Assembly: GCF_927312905.1 (NCBI RefSeq) | Contig: NZ_CAKMHQ010000022.1 | Span: 62,001 to 126,000, forward strand | Reading direction: 5' to 3' | DNA: 64,000 nucleotides | DNA from: Candidatus Nitrotoga sp. 1052 | GTDB taxonomy: Bacteria; Pseudomonadota; Gammaproteobacteria; Burkholderiales; Gallionellaceae | Shown here: piece after piece, positions 20,169 through 30,308 of the stretch | How the letters are laid out: every line of letters starts with the position of its first letter | Position numbering within the stretch: position 1 is the stretch's first letter | Notes under the pieces: generated by a model | What the model was told of the DNA's origin: nothing | The model's input: only the letters and a program-made list of their open reading frames with translations | Databases searched by the model: none | Program-made: the position numbers and the translations under genes

Positions 20169-21641
20169 ATGCAAGCATCCAAAAGCCCTGTAGTTAAGCC
20201 AAACCTTGGTAGCAGATTGAGACCAACCACATTATCAGTCGCCTTGCTGGCTTTGCTGGGCGGTGCTGCGCTTCCGGCACAGGCGGTCCAGCTGTATGTG
20301 GACACACAGACTCAACAAGTATTTACTTCACCGGGCATAAACAGAGTCAAACTCAGCGAATTTGAAGAAGTAAATGAAGCAGTGGGCAAGGTCCCCCCTG
20401 AAGAACTTAAAACACTGGAAACCAGGCTTCGTCAACAGAAAAAGAAGGAGGAGCTTAAAGCAGCTGAAGAACTGACAGCAGCCCTGACGCCCAAGGAAAA
20501 CTGGTCCGACAGGATCAGCCTGCGTGGCTATGCACAATTGCGTTATAACCAACCTATATCTGGAGATAGTGTCAATCTAGCATCTCCCGGTGACAAATTT
20601 ATCTCGGATAATCAGAATTTTGGACTTCGACGCGCCCGCGTAGTTTTATCGGGCCAAGTTACCGACCATCTATATGTCTACATTCAACCGGAATTCAATT
20701 CCGGCCCAGACGCAGGAGATTTGCAGGGTGGAAAGGTTCAGATTCGAGATTTCTACTCCGATATTTCTTTCGACGATAGGAGAGAATACCGCGTCCGTGC
20801 CGGCGTCTCCAAAGTTCCTTACGGCTTCGAAATCCTGCAGTCGAGCCAGAACCGCTTAGCTATGGATCGTGCCGATGCCGTCAACATCGCATCCCGTGAC
20901 GAACGCGATATGGGCTTGATGTTCTACTGGGCGCCAGCGCACATCCGCGATCGCTTCAGGGATCTGGTGCGCAGTGGTCTCAAAGGCTCGGGCGATTACG
21001 GCGTATTAGGCTTGGGCATTTACAACGGCCAGGGTCTGAACCGTGTCGAACTCAATGATAACCTCCATACAGTGGCCCGCCTGACCTATCCGTTCAAATT
21101 CGACAACGGCCAGTTTTTCGAGGCGGGTATCTCCGCACTTACCGGCAAATATGTACCAAAATCCAGCCAGATTTCAGTTGGTGGTATCAACGTCACCCCT
21201 ACGTTTGATAACAGGGGCGTACAGGACGAGCGCATGGGCGTACATGCTGTGCTGTATCCCCAGCCATTTGGCCTACAAGGTGAGTGGAACTGGGGCAATT
21301 CACCCATGCTAAGCGTTGACCGCAAGCGGATCGAGTCCACCAGTCTCAATGGCGGTTACGTCCAAGCCATGTACAAATTGGATAATGCCCTTGGTAGCTG
21401 GATTCCCTACATTAAATGGCAGCGATACGATGGCTCTGAAAAGTTCTCAACAAACGCACCTCGCTCCCATCTGCGGGAAACAGAGGTCGGCGTTGAGTGG
21501 CAACCTATGCCTGAACTGGAGTTGGTTTTAGCCTACGCGAACATGGATAGAACCAATGTAAACACGTTCGTTCCATCTTTGAATGGCTACAGACAAGTTA
21601 AAGCCGATATGCTTCGCGCGCAGTTGCAGTGGAATTTCTGA
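20169..21641 (+). CDS. OprP/OprO-type phosphate-selective porin
   Basis: Outer-membrane porin (490 aa) of the OprO/OprP family, predicted to let phosphate or polyphosphate across the outer membrane. A signal peptide ends near ALPAQA (about residue 40). A charged, Lys/Glu-rich helical stretch (residues 70-110) resembling a periplasmic coiled coil precedes a beta-barrel beginning around ISLRGYAQLRYN and ending in the outer-membrane signature with terminal Phe (LQWNF). Good Shine-Dalgarno (GGAG). It diverges from pstS and is under its own Pho box. Confidence 0.88.
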   Translation: MQASKSPVVKPNLGSRLRPTTLSVALLALLGGAALPAQAVQLYVDTQTQQVFTSPGINRVKLSEFEEVNEAVGKVPPEELKTLETRLRQQKKKEELKAAEELTAALTPKENWSDRISLRGYAQLRYNQPISGDSVNLASPGDKFISDNQNFGLRRARVVLSGQVTDHLYVYIQPEFNSGPDAGDLQGGKVQIRDFYSDISFDDRREYRVRAGVSKVPYGFEILQSSQNRLAMDRADAVNIASRDERDMGLMFYWAPAHIRDRFRDLVRSGLKGSGDYGVLGLGIYNGQGLNRVELNDNLHTVARLTYPFKFDNGQFFEAGISALTGKYVPKSSQISVGGINVTPTFDNRGVQDERMGVHAVLYPQPFGLQGEWNWGNSPMLSVDRKRIESTSLNGGYVQAMYKLDNALGSWIPYIKWQRYDGSEKFSTNAPRSHLRETEVGVEWQPMPELELVLAYANMDRTNVNTFVPSLNGYRQVKADMLRAQLQWNF

Positions 21642-21867
21642 TTCACGTTATGGGGCTCTATCACCATTGGAAAGCATGGATAGGGCTACATTTTGTGTGC
21701 GGCCTCGTAATATGAGGTCGGTTGGCAATCGTGGAGTCCAATGGGTTAAGGAGCGCGCTGATTTTCATAATATTGCTGCATTTGAACGCCAGTTCTACTA
21801 AAAGAGACTATGCGTGAATCATTGGTGTTCATTATTGATAACCTACCTCAAATCCACTGGTATGAAA
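21642..21867. other. Intergenic region between converging genes
   Basis: About 225 bases between the ends of the porin and the glycosyltransferase. A stem of about seven bases (CGGCCTC/GAGGTCG near 21702-21722) has no T-run, so no terminator can be called with confidence. Confidence 0.3.
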
Positions 21868-23538
21868 CTATGGCTGTGGGATTACTGGCTTTTGTGTAAT
21901 TGGTCCGATGCGTTGATACAAACGGAAAGGTTCCGATTTAACCCCCTTGCGGTTACCTTCCCATAGCTTGGCCCAAGTTGATTCTTCTTCCACTAACCTA
22001 GCGGCACGTTCTCCATGCACAAGCAGCAGATCGCAAACGAGTTGTGCTTGAGTGTGCGTGGTGATATTTCCCAAGTATTGCAACATGGCGCGCTGTGTAT
22101 CGCCTACATCCAGGCTCGCAATGCAGCCATGGTGTTTGGGCATGGCCTGCTTAAGAGAAGCGACCATGCCGCGATAGCTCTTGCCGTTGTCCAACCATGG
22201 AAGCCATAGTGTCATGGCAAGTACCCACAATAGAGTCACGCCGCTGGCCCAGTTAAGCACGGCGCGGCGCATGGAGCGTCCAACCCTCCACACCAGCAGC
22301 ACCCACAGCACGGTGAAGGTCAGTGCAATCCAGAATGTTGTAGCATGGAACACTGGTTCGAAACCAGGCTGATAGTCTTTCAGCCAAAGCGTGATCTTGG
22401 CATGATTATCCCGTAGCAGCCCAGCCCAGCCCCACCACATCAAGATGGCGACAAAACCGAAAGTCATGATGCCGAACCAATCTAGCGCATTGGCTGCTCC
22501 CCGGCGCAGGGTGGGAAGAGCTGCAGTAGCAAGCAAAGCTAGCGGCAGTAGTATGGGCAACGCGAACACTTCCTTGATATTGGGCACTGCACTCAGCGTA
22601 AGCAACATCACAAAAAAGCTCGCTAGCAACAGCTGGAATTCTGCTTCATGCAGCACTCTTCTCCGCGCCTCCCACACTGCCCAAGCAGCCAACGGCAAAG
22701 CAGGCCAGGCGAACCAAGGCAATATCTTTACGTAATATAACGCCTCTGCATAATTGCCACCTTGAATATAGTCAAACCAATGGCCGATGTTAAGCGTCCA
22801 AAACCATTCCATAAACAGGTCTGGCGAACGTTGGTACAACAAGAAAGGCCAGACAGTTAACCAAGGCAACGCAAACAGCAGTGCGATGGCCAAGCTGGAA
22901 AGAAAGGAACGCATGCGCCATGTGCGGAACAGCAGCAGCGCGGCACTGATAAGTACGAACAGCGTGGGGGCGATAAACCCCTTGGACATAAAGCCAATGC
23001 CGATGCCATTGCCAATGAGCATGCCTGCCAATAAAGTACGGCGCATGCTTAAAGTGTAGCCGTATAACATCATGGCGCAGCCAGTGAGCAAAGCAAGATC
23101 GGTTATGAGCTCATGTGAGCGTACCAGCATGCCGAGGCAACCAATCAGAATGATCGCCGCAGTCCAACCGCGGCCCCTCCCGAATAGTTCGCGCCCTGAC
23201 AGCCCTATGAACAAAAGCGTAAGAGCAGTGAAAAAACCGCTTGCTAGGCGCGCGCCGTCATGTAGCTCAAGCAAGGGGGAGAATAGTTTGGCAAAAAGCG
23301 CAGCTGTCATGTAGAACAGCGGCGGCTTGTCCATGTGGGGTACGCCAGCCAAGGTGGGAACTAGCCAATCGCCGCTTTGCAGGATGTGATAGACCAACCC
23401 GAAACTATAAGCATCGTCTGACTGCCACGGGTCATGCCCTACCAACCCTGTGCCTAACCACACCGCACACAGTAGTGCCAGCAGCCAGGCTTTGGCTGTC
23501 GTGATAGGGTGCTCTTGTGTCGGGGGATAGGAAAACAT
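21868..23538 (-). CDS. ArnT-like membrane glycosyltransferase (GT83/PMT superfamily)
   Basis: Polytopic GT-C glycosyltransferase (556 aa) that probably moves a sugar from an undecaprenyl-phosphate donor to lipid A or another envelope acceptor on the periplasmic face. The first periplasmic loop holds the catalytic acidic motif (HDPWQSDDAYSFGLVY) and the conserved MDKPPLFY. About ten further membrane helices follow. ArnT itself adds aminoarabinose to lipid A, but no other arn genes are nearby, so substrate and acceptor are unknown. Confidence 0.85.
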   Translation of the reverse strand: MFSYPPTQEHPITTAKAWLLALLCAVWLGTGLVGHDPWQSDDAYSFGLVYHILQSGDWLVPTLAGVPHMDKPPLFYMTAALFAKLFSPLLELHDGARLASGFFTALTLLFIGLSGRELFGRGRGWTAAIILIGCLGMLVRSHELITDLALLTGCAMMLYGYTLSMRRTLLAGMLIGNGIGIGFMSKGFIAPTLFVLISAALLLFRTWRMRSFLSSLAIALLFALPWLTVWPFLLYQRSPDLFMEWFWTLNIGHWFDYIQGGNYAEALYYVKILPWFAWPALPLAAWAVWEARRRVLHEAEFQLLLASFFVMLLTLSAVPNIKEVFALPILLPLALLATAALPTLRRGAANALDWFGIMTFGFVAILMWWGWAGLLRDNHAKITLWLKDYQPGFEPVFHATTFWIALTFTVLWVLLVWRVGRSMRRAVLNWASGVTLLWVLAMTLWLPWLDNGKSYRGMVASLKQAMPKHHGCIASLDVGDTQRAMLQYLGNITTHTQAQLVCDLLLVHGERAARLVEEESTWAKLWEGNRKGVKSEPFRLYQRIGPITQKPVIPQP

Positions 23539-23625
23539 GAACTTGCGCGCTTATTCCAAGACCTTGATGCACTGTCCGGGTGTGGGTTTATGGAACATTC
23601 GGGTAGCCACCACCCTGCTTGAAAT

Positions 23626-23657
23626 TAAAAACAAAAAAGGCAGCGTCCGCTGCCTTT
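23626..23657 (-). terminator. Intrinsic terminator of rpmE
   Basis: On the minus strand a perfect stem AAAGGCAGCG / CGCTGCCTTT with a 2-base loop is followed by TTTGTTTTTAA. It ends the rpmE transcript 27 bases after the stop codon. Confidence 0.93.
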
Positions 23658-23683
23658 CAATTGTTGCTTATCGTTCAGTTTCA

Positions 23684-23905
23684 TTATGGTGCAGGTTTTG
23701 CACCTGGCTTGCTATATTTTTGGCGGAACCTTTCCACTCGACCAGCCGTATCCACGATTTTTTGCGTGCCGGTATAGAACGGGTGACAGTCCGAGCAGAC
23801 TTCTACATGCAGCGGTTTACCCATTGTGGACTTGGTTTTGAAAGTATTGCCACAACTGCAAGTAACTGCAATTTCATCGTATTGCGGATGAATGTCGGTT
23901 TTCAT
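23684..23905 (-). CDS. rpmE: 50S ribosomal protein L31, zinc-binding type
   Basis: Ribosomal protein L31 (73 aa). The start MKTDIHPQY at 23905 is preceded by GGAAG at a good distance; a Met six codons upstream is less likely. The zinc-type cysteines CSCGNTF and [11 protein letters not shown] are present, marking the C+ paralogue used under zinc sufficiency. No C- paralogue (rpmE2/ykgM) is in the window. Confidence 0.96.
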   Translation of the reverse strand: MKTDIHPQYDEIAVTCSCGNTFKTKSTMGKPLHVEVCSDCHPFYTGTQKIVDTAGRVERFRQKYSKPGAKPAP

Positions 23906-24089
23906 TTTGGCTTCCTTAAACATGAAAAAAAACTTATTGAGAGCTTAAATAAATTAAAGCAGCATGCGCTAACGCACGTATAAGGGCATAGATTATCCCT
24001 GAAATGAAACTCCTGCGCAAATTTATGTACATCGTTTGCCGTCCACCCCCTTATTCCGGTATAGTTCTACCTGCCGTTTAAACCAATGG

Positions 24090-24264
24090 AAGAACATGCT
24101 GCCTGGTAAGTAGTAGATACAGGCGCATTGCCGAAGGCGCAACACCCGTAACCGCTCAGGCTCAAGAACTGTTGGCACAGGCAAATCTGGAGAGTGCTGT
24201 TTACACAGCCACCGAAGGGGCACACGGATTTATTCGTAATCTCTCAGGTAAAGAGGACAGATGG
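24090..24264 (+). ncRNA. Tandem glycine riboswitch
   Basis: The second aptamer is textbook: CTGGAGAG, then ACCGAAGGGGCA, then CTCTCAGGTAAAGAGGACAG, with a short ATCT/AGAT closing stem. Upstream, GCCGAAGGCGCAAC, CCGCTCAGG and AAGAAC match the core of a first, more divergent aptamer, joined by the usual short linker. The 5' edge is approximate. The RNA binds glycine cooperatively; with the terminator that follows at 24265 it should let gcvT-gcvH-gcvP be transcribed when glycine is abundant. Confidence 0.92.
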
Positions 24265-24300
24265 GGCGAGGCAGAATATTTCTGCCTCGCCTTTTTTATT
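24265..24300 (+). terminator. Intrinsic terminator serving as riboswitch expression platform
   Basis: GGCGAGGCAGA and TCTGCCTCGCC form an 11-base stem with a 5-base loop, followed by TTTTTTATTTTTT. The stem starts 3-4 bases after the glycine aptamer's last conserved block and ends shortly before the gcvT ATG, so glycine binding can plausibly decide whether it forms. Confidence 0.93.
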
Positions 24301-24316
24301 TTTTGAAAGATTACTC

Positions 24317-25399
24317 ATGACACTCAAACAAACTCCTCTGAATGCAGCGCACCGCGCAATGGGCGCGAAGATGGTCGATTTCGGCGGCTGGGATATGCCG
24401 TTGCATTACGGTTCACAACTTGACGAACACCATCAAGTACGTCGCGATGCCGGCATGTTTGATGTCTCGCATATGCGAGTGGTCGATATGAGAGGCGAAG
24501 GGGTGCGCGACTTCTTGCGCTATCTGTTGGCAAACAACGTGGACAAACTGCAATCTTCCGGAAAGGCGCTGTATTCCTGCCTGTTGCGTCCGGATGGTGG
24601 TGTGATCGACGACCTTATCGTGTACTTTATGAATGAAATGTGGTTTCGCATCGTTGTGAATGCGGGGACAGCCGATAAGGATATTGCATGGATGATCGAA
24701 CAGGCTAACGTCCGCGCGCCACAATTGCAGATCACATCACGCAATGATCTGGCGATGATCGCCGTGCAAGGACCAAATGCAGCGGCAAAGCTATGGCTGG
24801 CCTTGCCCGGATCACAGAAATTGGCGGAAGGACTCAAGCCCTTCAATGCCGTGGAGTGGAATTCGATGTTTATCGCCCGGACTGGCTATACCGGCGAAGA
24901 TGGCTTCGAGATCATACTGCCGGCCACGGCTGCCCCCTCCGTCTGGCAATCACTGAATGACGCGGGGGTGAAGCCTATCGGGCTAGGCGCACGAGACACG
25001 TTGCGTCTGGAAGCAGGCATGAACCTGTACGGACATGACATGGATGAGACCATAAACCCGCTGGAAGCAGGGCTGGCGTGGACGGTAGACTTGGTGAGTG
25101 AACGCGACTTCATCGGTAAAGCTGCACTCGTCACCAAGCCCAGAACTCGAAAGTTAGTCGGCCTTGTCTTGCAGGATCGCGGGGTGCTGCGTGATCACCA
25201 AGTGGTGCACAGCAGCCATGGCGATGGCGAAATTACTAGCGGCAGTTTTTCGCCCACGCTGAATCAGTCAATCGCCTTGGCACGCATGCCCTCCGCAGTA
25301 CAAGTTGGCGATATAGTGCAGGTGGCGATTCGCGATAAGATGCTGGCGGCTAAGGTGGTGAAATACCCGTTCGTGCGTAACGGCAAGGGCTTAATCTAA
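24317..25399 (+). CDS. gcvT: Glycine cleavage system T protein (aminomethyltransferase)
   Basis: T protein (360 aa) of the glycine cleavage complex; moves the methylene of lipoyl-bound aminomethyl to tetrahydrofolate, releasing ammonia. Typical start [33 protein letters not shown] is seen, and the C-terminal ARMP signature is present. I chose the ATG at 24317; the frame extends 41 codons upstream through the riboswitch terminator, which rules out that longer form. Codon use is like the native genes. Confidence 0.96.
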   Translation: MTLKQTPLNAAHRAMGAKMVDFGGWDMPLHYGSQLDEHHQVRRDAGMFDVSHMRVVDMRGEGVRDFLRYLLANNVDKLQSSGKALYSCLLRPDGGVIDDLIVYFMNEMWFRIVVNAGTADKDIAWMIEQANVRAPQLQITSRNDLAMIAVQGPNAAAKLWLALPGSQKLAEGLKPFNAVEWNSMFIARTGYTGEDGFEIILPATAAPSVWQSLNDAGVKPIGLGARDTLRLEAGMNLYGHDMDETINPLEAGLAWTVDLVSERDFIGKAALVTKPRTRKLVGLVLQDRGVLRDHQVVHSSHGDGEITSGSFSPTLNQSIALARMPSAVQVGDIVQVAIRDKMLAAKVVKYPFVRNGKGLI

Positions 25400-25423
25400 T
25401 TTTTATTTTTTAAGGATATAACC

Positions 25424-25825
25424 ATGAGCAATTCAAACAATCTGCCAGGTAACCTGAAGTACACCGCCTCCCATGAGTGGGTCAAAAAAGAGACCGATGG
25501 CACTATCACTATCGGCATTACCCAACACGCACAAGAGCTGCTGGGCGACATGGTATTCGTGGAAAATCCAGCGGTTGGCCGCCAACTGAAAGCCAAGGAA
25601 GAATGTGCAGTAGCAGAGTCGGTGAAGGCTGCGGCTGACATTTATGCGCCTGTTACCGGTGTAGTGGTAGCGGTTAATCCTGAACTCGATAATGCGCCAG
25701 AAAAGATCAATACTGAACCTTATTCCGCATGGATGTTCAAAATGAAGCCAGATAATGCCGCCGACGTAGACGCGTTAATGGATGCTGCAGCGTATAAGAC
25801 GCTAGTCGATAGTGAAGCACATTAA
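25424..25825 (+). CDS. gcvH: Glycine cleavage system H protein
   Basis: Lipoyl carrier (133 aa) that shuttles the aminomethyl group between P, T and L proteins. The lipoylation lysine is Lys68 in [13 protein letters not shown]. Conserved HEWV and [14 protein letters not shown] are present. Shine-Dalgarno AAGGAT precedes the ATG. It lies 24 bases after gcvT; codon use is native. Confidence 0.97.
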   Translation: MSNSNNLPGNLKYTASHEWVKKETDGTITIGITQHAQELLGDMVFVENPAVGRQLKAKEECAVAESVKAAADIYAPVTGVVVAVNPELDNAPEKINTEPYSAWMFKMKPDNAADVDALMDAAAYKTLVDSEAH

Positions 25826-25896
25826 GACGCTGTAATGGATGACATAATTCCCGCTTCTAATGCCTATTTACACTCCTTTAAAAAATAAAACCAGCA

Positions 25897-28767
25897 ATGA
25901 TTACAACCGATAAATTTGTAAACCGTCATAACGGTCCGCGCGAAAATGATGTTATGGCAATGCTTGAGATAATTGGTGCAGGTTCTGTGGATGAATTAAT
26001 TGATCAAACAATTCCTGCTGCAATCCGCTTAAAAAAACCTTTGAACTTGCCATCTGGGATGACTGAATATCAATACCACAAGCATTTACGTGGTGTTGCT
26101 GCAAAAAATAAGGTTTTTAAAACCTATATTGGTTTAGGTTATTACAACACGATAGTTCCTCCTGTTGTCCAGCGAAATGTTTTAGAAAATCCAGGTTGGT
26201 ATACCGCTTACACTCCTTATCAGGCTGAGATTTCACAAGGTCGTTTAGAGGCATTGTTGAATTTCCAAACGATGATTATGGATTTAACAGGAATGGGGAT
26301 TGCAAATGCATCATTGCTGGATGAATCCACTGCAGCAGCAGAAGCAATGGCAATGTTGTTCAATAATCGCACGCATGAAGCAATTGAAAATGGAGCGGAC
26401 AAGTTTTTCGTTTCCAACGAATGTTATCCGCAAACGATCGATTTATTAAAAACACGTTCAACTCCAATGGGAATTGAATTAGTGATTGGTGACTTTAAAA
26501 CCGGAACGTTAGATAGCAGTATTTACGGTGCATTGCTTCAATATCCAACCGCTGATGGCAAAATTCACGATTACGCTGACTTTGTAAAAAGAGCAAAAGC
26601 AAATGGAACCTCCATTGCTGTAGCAGCCGATATACTGAGTTTGGTATTACTAACCCCTCCAGGCGAATGGGGAGCGGATGTTGTTGTTGGTTCCACTCAA
26701 CGCTTTGGAGTCCCGATGGGTTATGGCGGCCCGCACGCTGCATATTTTGCTTGCCGTGAAGAATATAAACGATCCATTCCTGGCCGCATCATTGGTGTTT
26801 CGATTGACGCAGACGGAAATCAAGCATTACGTATGGCGTTACAAACACGCGAGCAACATATACGCAGAGATAAAGCCACCTCCAACATATGTACTGCACA
26901 AGCGTTATTGGCCATTATGGCAGGCATGTATGCGTCATACCACGGACCAGAAGGTCTCAAAGGAATTGCACAGCAAGTACATTGTAGTGCTATAGCATTG
27001 GCAACTGCGTTAGAAAAGTTAGGCTATCTTATTGAAGATGGAATTTATTTTGATACCATAAAAATCAAGGGAACAGACAATGCGAAAATTAAACAATTAG
27101 CGGAAGCAGCACAAATTAATTTCCGTTATATAGATGATGCGATTACTATTTCTATTGACCAAACTACCGATGCCGATGACTTGAATGCACTTATTAATGT
27201 ATTCGCACAAGCAGTTGGCAAAACCACTTCTGAAATTACTGAAGAACAGATTTTCAATACAAAATCTTTAATCAAAAATCGCCAGTCTTTAATCCTTCAA
27301 CATCCTATATTTAATATGTATCACTCTGAATCTGAGATGATGCGTTATATTAAACGATTGGAAAACAAGGATTTATCTTTGACGCATTCAATGATTTCAT
27401 TAGGTTCTTGCACTATGAAATTAAATGCCGCATCCGAATTAATTCCTATTACGTGGCCCGAATTTGCGCATATCCACCCCTTTGTACCCGTTGAACAAGC
27501 GGCGGGTTACCATGAAATAATTAATGATCTGGATAAATCATTAAGTGAAATTACCGGTTTCGAAAAAATGAGTTTTCAGCCCAACAGCGGCGCTCAGGGC
27601 GAATATGCCGGATTATTAGTCATTCAGGCATACCATCAATCACGTGGCGATGCGCACAGAAATATTGCGTTGATTCCCACATCGGCACATGGCACCAATC
27701 CTGCCAGTGCTGCAATGTGTGGCTTAAAGATAGTCTTGGTGAAATGCGACAAAATAGGAAATATTGATGTAGCCGAATTGCGTGAAAAAGCGGTTCAGCA
27801 TAAAGATAATCTGGCGTGTTTAATGGTGACTTACCCCAGCACACATGGTGTTTATGAAGAAAGTATTATCGAAATTACCAACATCATTCATGAGAATGGC
27901 GGACAAGTTTATATGGATGGCGCCAACATGAATGCGCAGGTGGGCTTAACCAGCCCCGGAAATATTGGCGCTGATGTTTGCCACTTGAATTTACATAAAA
28001 CTTTTGCCATTCCTCACGGTGGTGGCGGTCCAGGTATGGGACCAATTGGCGTTGCAAAACACCTGGCTCCATTTTTGCCTTCGCATTCATTAGTAAAAAC
28101 TGGGGGAGGAAACGGCATACACGCAGTATCAGCAGCGCCTTACGGTAGTGCTTTAATTTTATTGGTATCTTATGGATATATAAAAATGTTAGGCGGAGAT
28201 GGGGTTACAGAAGCAACGCGCATCGCAATTTTAAATGCCAACTATATTAAGGATTCATTAAAAAATCATTTCCTTACCTTATATAGTGGTGCAAATGGAC
28301 GTTGCGCGCACGAAATGATTTTAGCTTGCGTTGCGTTTAAACGAGATGCTGGAATAGAAGTAGGTGATATTGCAAAGCGATTAATGGATTATGGATATCA
28401 TGCACCGACAGTTTCATTCCCGGTACCCGATACATTAATGATTGAACCAACAGAAAGTGAATCAAAGGAAGAATTGGATCGTTTTTGCTCCGCTATGATT
28501 TCTATTCGTAAAGAAATTGATGAAATAATTTCAGGTGAAGCGGATAAAGAAGATAACGTCATTAAAAATGCACCGCATACAGCAAAATCAGTTCTCACAA
28601 GCAATTGGAAACACAGCTATTCGCGCGAAAAAGCTGTTTATCCATTAAAGTGGGTACAAGACAACAAATTCTGGCCAAGTGTTGCCCGTATAGACAATGT
28701 CCGTGGCGACAAAAACCTGATTTGTTCTTGTCCGCCAATAAAAGCGTATGCAGACGATACGCTGTAA
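25897..28767 (+). CDS. gcvP: Glycine dehydrogenase (decarboxylating), fused P protein
   Basis: PLP-dependent P protein (956 aa, both halves fused) that decarboxylates glycine and loads the residue onto GcvH. The PLP lysine is in [20 protein letters not shown]. The DNA is clearly richer in A/T at third positions (frequent TTA, AAT, GCA, ATT) than gcvT, gcvH and tpx around it. The protein wording ([12 protein letters not shown] at the start, [19 protein letters not shown]) is like Bacteroidetes GcvP as I recall it. I infer a horizontally acquired replacement in the native operon. No strong Shine-Dalgarno is seen; the 71-base gap after gcvH is the largest in the operon. Confidence 0.96.
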   Translation: MITTDKFVNRHNGPRENDVMAMLEIIGAGSVDELIDQTIPAAIRLKKPLNLPSGMTEYQYHKHLRGVAAKNKVFKTYIGLGYYNTIVPPVVQRNVLENPGWYTAYTPYQAEISQGRLEALLNFQTMIMDLTGMGIANASLLDESTAAAEAMAMLFNNRTHEAIENGADKFFVSNECYPQTIDLLKTRSTPMGIELVIGDFKTGTLDSSIYGALLQYPTADGKIHDYADFVKRAKANGTSIAVAADILSLVLLTPPGEWGADVVVGSTQRFGVPMGYGGPHAAYFACREEYKRSIPGRIIGVSIDADGNQALRMALQTREQHIRRDKATSNICTAQALLAIMAGMYASYHGPEGLKGIAQQVHCSAIALATALEKLGYLIEDGIYFDTIKIKGTDNAKIKQLAEAAQINFRYIDDAITISIDQTTDADDLNALINVFAQAVGKTTSEITEEQIFNTKSLIKNRQSLILQHPIFNMYHSESEMMRYIKRLENKDLSLTHSMISLGSCTMKLNAASELIPITWPEFAHIHPFVPVEQAAGYHEIINDLDKSLSEITGFEKMSFQPNSGAQGEYAGLLVIQAYHQSRGDAHRNIALIPTSAHGTNPASAAMCGLKIVLVKCDKIGNIDVAELREKAVQHKDNLACLMVTYPSTHGVYEESIIEITNIIHENGGQVYMDGANMNAQVGLTSPGNIGADVCHLNLHKTFAIPHGGGGPGMGPIGVAKHLAPFLPSHSLVKTGGGNGIHAVSAAPYGSALILLVSYGYIKMLGGDGVTEATRIAILNANYIKDSLKNHFLTLYSGANGRCAHEMILACVAFKRDAGIEVGDIAKRLMDYGYHAPTVSFPVPDTLMIEPTESESKEELDRFCSAMISIRKEIDEIISGEADKEDNVIKNAPHTAKSVLTSNWKHSYSREKAVYPLKWVQDNKFWPSVARIDNVRGDKNLICSCPPIKAYADDTL

Positions 28768-28791
28768 CCGCTTAACAAGAAAAAAGAAATC

Positions 28792-29319
28792 ATGACCAAA
28801 GAAACCTCAAATAAACCTGCTGTTACCTTGAATGGTGCGCCCATTACGTTATTCGGCACCTTTCCGACCGTTGGTCAAACTGCCCCTGAATTCACGCTAG
28901 TGGACAAGGACCTGAAAGATGTGGCGTTAAAAGACTTTGCCGGCAAGCGCAAGGTTCTTAACATTGTGCCTAGTTTGGATACCGCCGTGTGCGCTACTTC
29001 TACGCGCAAGTTCAACGAAGCGGCAAGCAAGCTCGACAACACAGTGGTGCTGGTGATTTCCGCCGATTTACCATTTGCCATGAGTCGCTTTTGTGTGGCT
29101 GAAGGATTGGACAATGTCACCACGCTGTCCCTGATGCGCGGGCGAGATTTCATGCGGAACTACGGCGTAAAAATTGCTGATTCTATATTACGTGGCTTAA
29201 CCGCACGCGCTGTGCTGGTACTGGATGAAAATAACCACGTGTTGCACGCAGAGCTAGTGGACGACATCACGCATGAACCTGACTACCAAGCAGCAATAAG
29301 TGCACTAACACAGCACTAA
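28792..29319 (+). CDS. tpx: Thiol peroxidase (atypical 2-Cys peroxiredoxin)
   Basis: Reduces hydrogen and alkyl peroxides with thioredoxin as donor (175 aa). The peroxidatic Cys67 is in [12 protein letters not shown] and the resolving Cys101 in SRFCVAEGL, the Tpx signature. It starts 24 bases after gcvP in the same direction, so it is probably co-transcribed with the gcv genes, although codon use returns to the native pattern here. Confidence 0.96.
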   Translation: MTKETSNKPAVTLNGAPITLFGTFPTVGQTAPEFTLVDKDLKDVALKDFAGKRKVLNIVPSLDTAVCATSTRKFNEAASKLDNTVVLVISADLPFAMSRFCVAEGLDNVTTLSLMRGRDFMRNYGVKIADSILRGLTARAVLVLDENNHVLHAELVDDITHEPDYQAAISALTQH

Positions 29320-29338
29320 TTCAACAAGGATAAAATAA

Positions 29339-29530
29339 TCAAGCAACCTTCCCCTCTTCCAAGCCGGGATGGGGGAGGGCTGTGCATGAAAACCCCCGCT
29401 TCCCAGCCATTCTTTTCTCGTCCGCAGCAATCTGGCGCATGTTCCGCTCGGTGCTGTGCAAGCGATCCGTATTACGATACACCTGTTGCGCCGCGACCAA
29501 CTTATATTGAGCGCGCCTGGCTAAATGGAA
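29339..29530 (-). pseudogene. Possible gene remnant in the tpx-MOSC intergenic region
   Basis: A minus-strand frame of about 63 codons without an ATG start encodes charged helical sequence (YRNTDRLHSTERNMRQIA). I recognise no family and call it only a possible remnant; the 250 bases here otherwise contain nothing I can support. Confidence 0.18.
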
Positions 29531-29570
29531 TTAGGCATTCATTGAGAATTACGCGCTGAAGTGTCGGCTG

Positions 29571-30248
29571 CTACTTTTCAGTAGCGGTAGTCCGGGACAG
29601 GGTTGCCTTCCAGCTGCCGGAGAGCGCCGGGCACTCAGCCAGAGCTTGTGCAGCCACATAATTCTCCTTGCGATGGAGCATTATGTTGTTCGCGACCGCG
29701 ACTGTCCATTCAGGATAAGGACGTTCCACCAATACCAGTGCCGCTCCGGCTTGAACGTTTCCCTCGTGCAGAACACGGAAATACCAGCCTGTCTTGCCCG
29801 TGCGCACGACCCGCGCCACTAAGTCCTGAACCCTCCATCGGCGGGAAAGCTTCCAGCATGGCTGGCGAGGTTGAGAAATCTGTACCAATGCGTCACCCAG
29901 CTCGAAAATATCACCGATGCAGGCCTTCGTTTCCAGTATTCCCGCCACGGTAAAGTTTTCTCCGAACGCGCCATTTGGCAACTCTTTAAAATCAAGGTCG
30001 GCGAGCCAAAATGCGTAGTGTTCGAAAGGATAGACGTTGATTGCTTTATCGGGTCCACCATGGACGCGAAGATCAGCTTGCCCGTCGCCAGCCAAGTTAG
30101 TTGTTCCGGCCCAAACTGGACCAGACACAGGCTCCTTGAAAAAACCGGTCGTCCACTCCTGGTCCATGGTGTCTGAGGCGTCAGGTGTACCCAGTGTTTT
30201 AGGCAGGCCGACCTGAATGGAGAGAAGTTTTATGCCTGTATTATTCAT
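29571..30248 (-). CDS. MOSC domain-containing protein (YiiM type)
   Basis: Protein of 225 aa with a MOSC domain, a beta-barrel fold related to the C-terminal domain of molybdenum-cofactor sulfurases. YiiM-type members take part in detoxifying N-hydroxylated compounds in E. coli. Visible family features are the DLRVHGGPDKAINVYPFEHY stretch with the conserved HGG, and GAFGENFTVAG. The putative cofactor-binding Cys is in QPRQPCWKLSRR. Good Shine-Dalgarno (AGGAT). The gene is followed by no related enzyme. Confidence 0.88.
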   Translation of the reverse strand: MNNTGIKLLSIQVGLPKTLGTPDASDTMDQEWTTGFFKEPVSGPVWAGTTNLAGDGQADLRVHGGPDKAINVYPFEHYAFWLADLDFKELPNGAFGENFTVAGILETKACIGDIFELGDALVQISQPRQPCWKLSRRWRVQDLVARVVRTGKTGWYFRVLHEGNVQAGAALVLVERPYPEWTVAVANNIMLHRKENYVAAQALAECPALSGSWKATLSRTTATEK

Positions 30249-30308
30249 TGAGAATATCCTTGTGTGAAAATTAATTGCCGGACTCGGCTTTATCGCAACA
30301 ATTCGAAG

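Noticed and set aside
21696-21730. Terminator after the phosphate porin
   Set aside because: The stem CGGCCTC/GAGGTCG is short and is not followed by a run of T.
24194-24316. Longer gcvT start 41 codons upstream
   Set aside because: It would translate through the glycine riboswitch and its terminator; the family start MTLKQTPL is at 24317.
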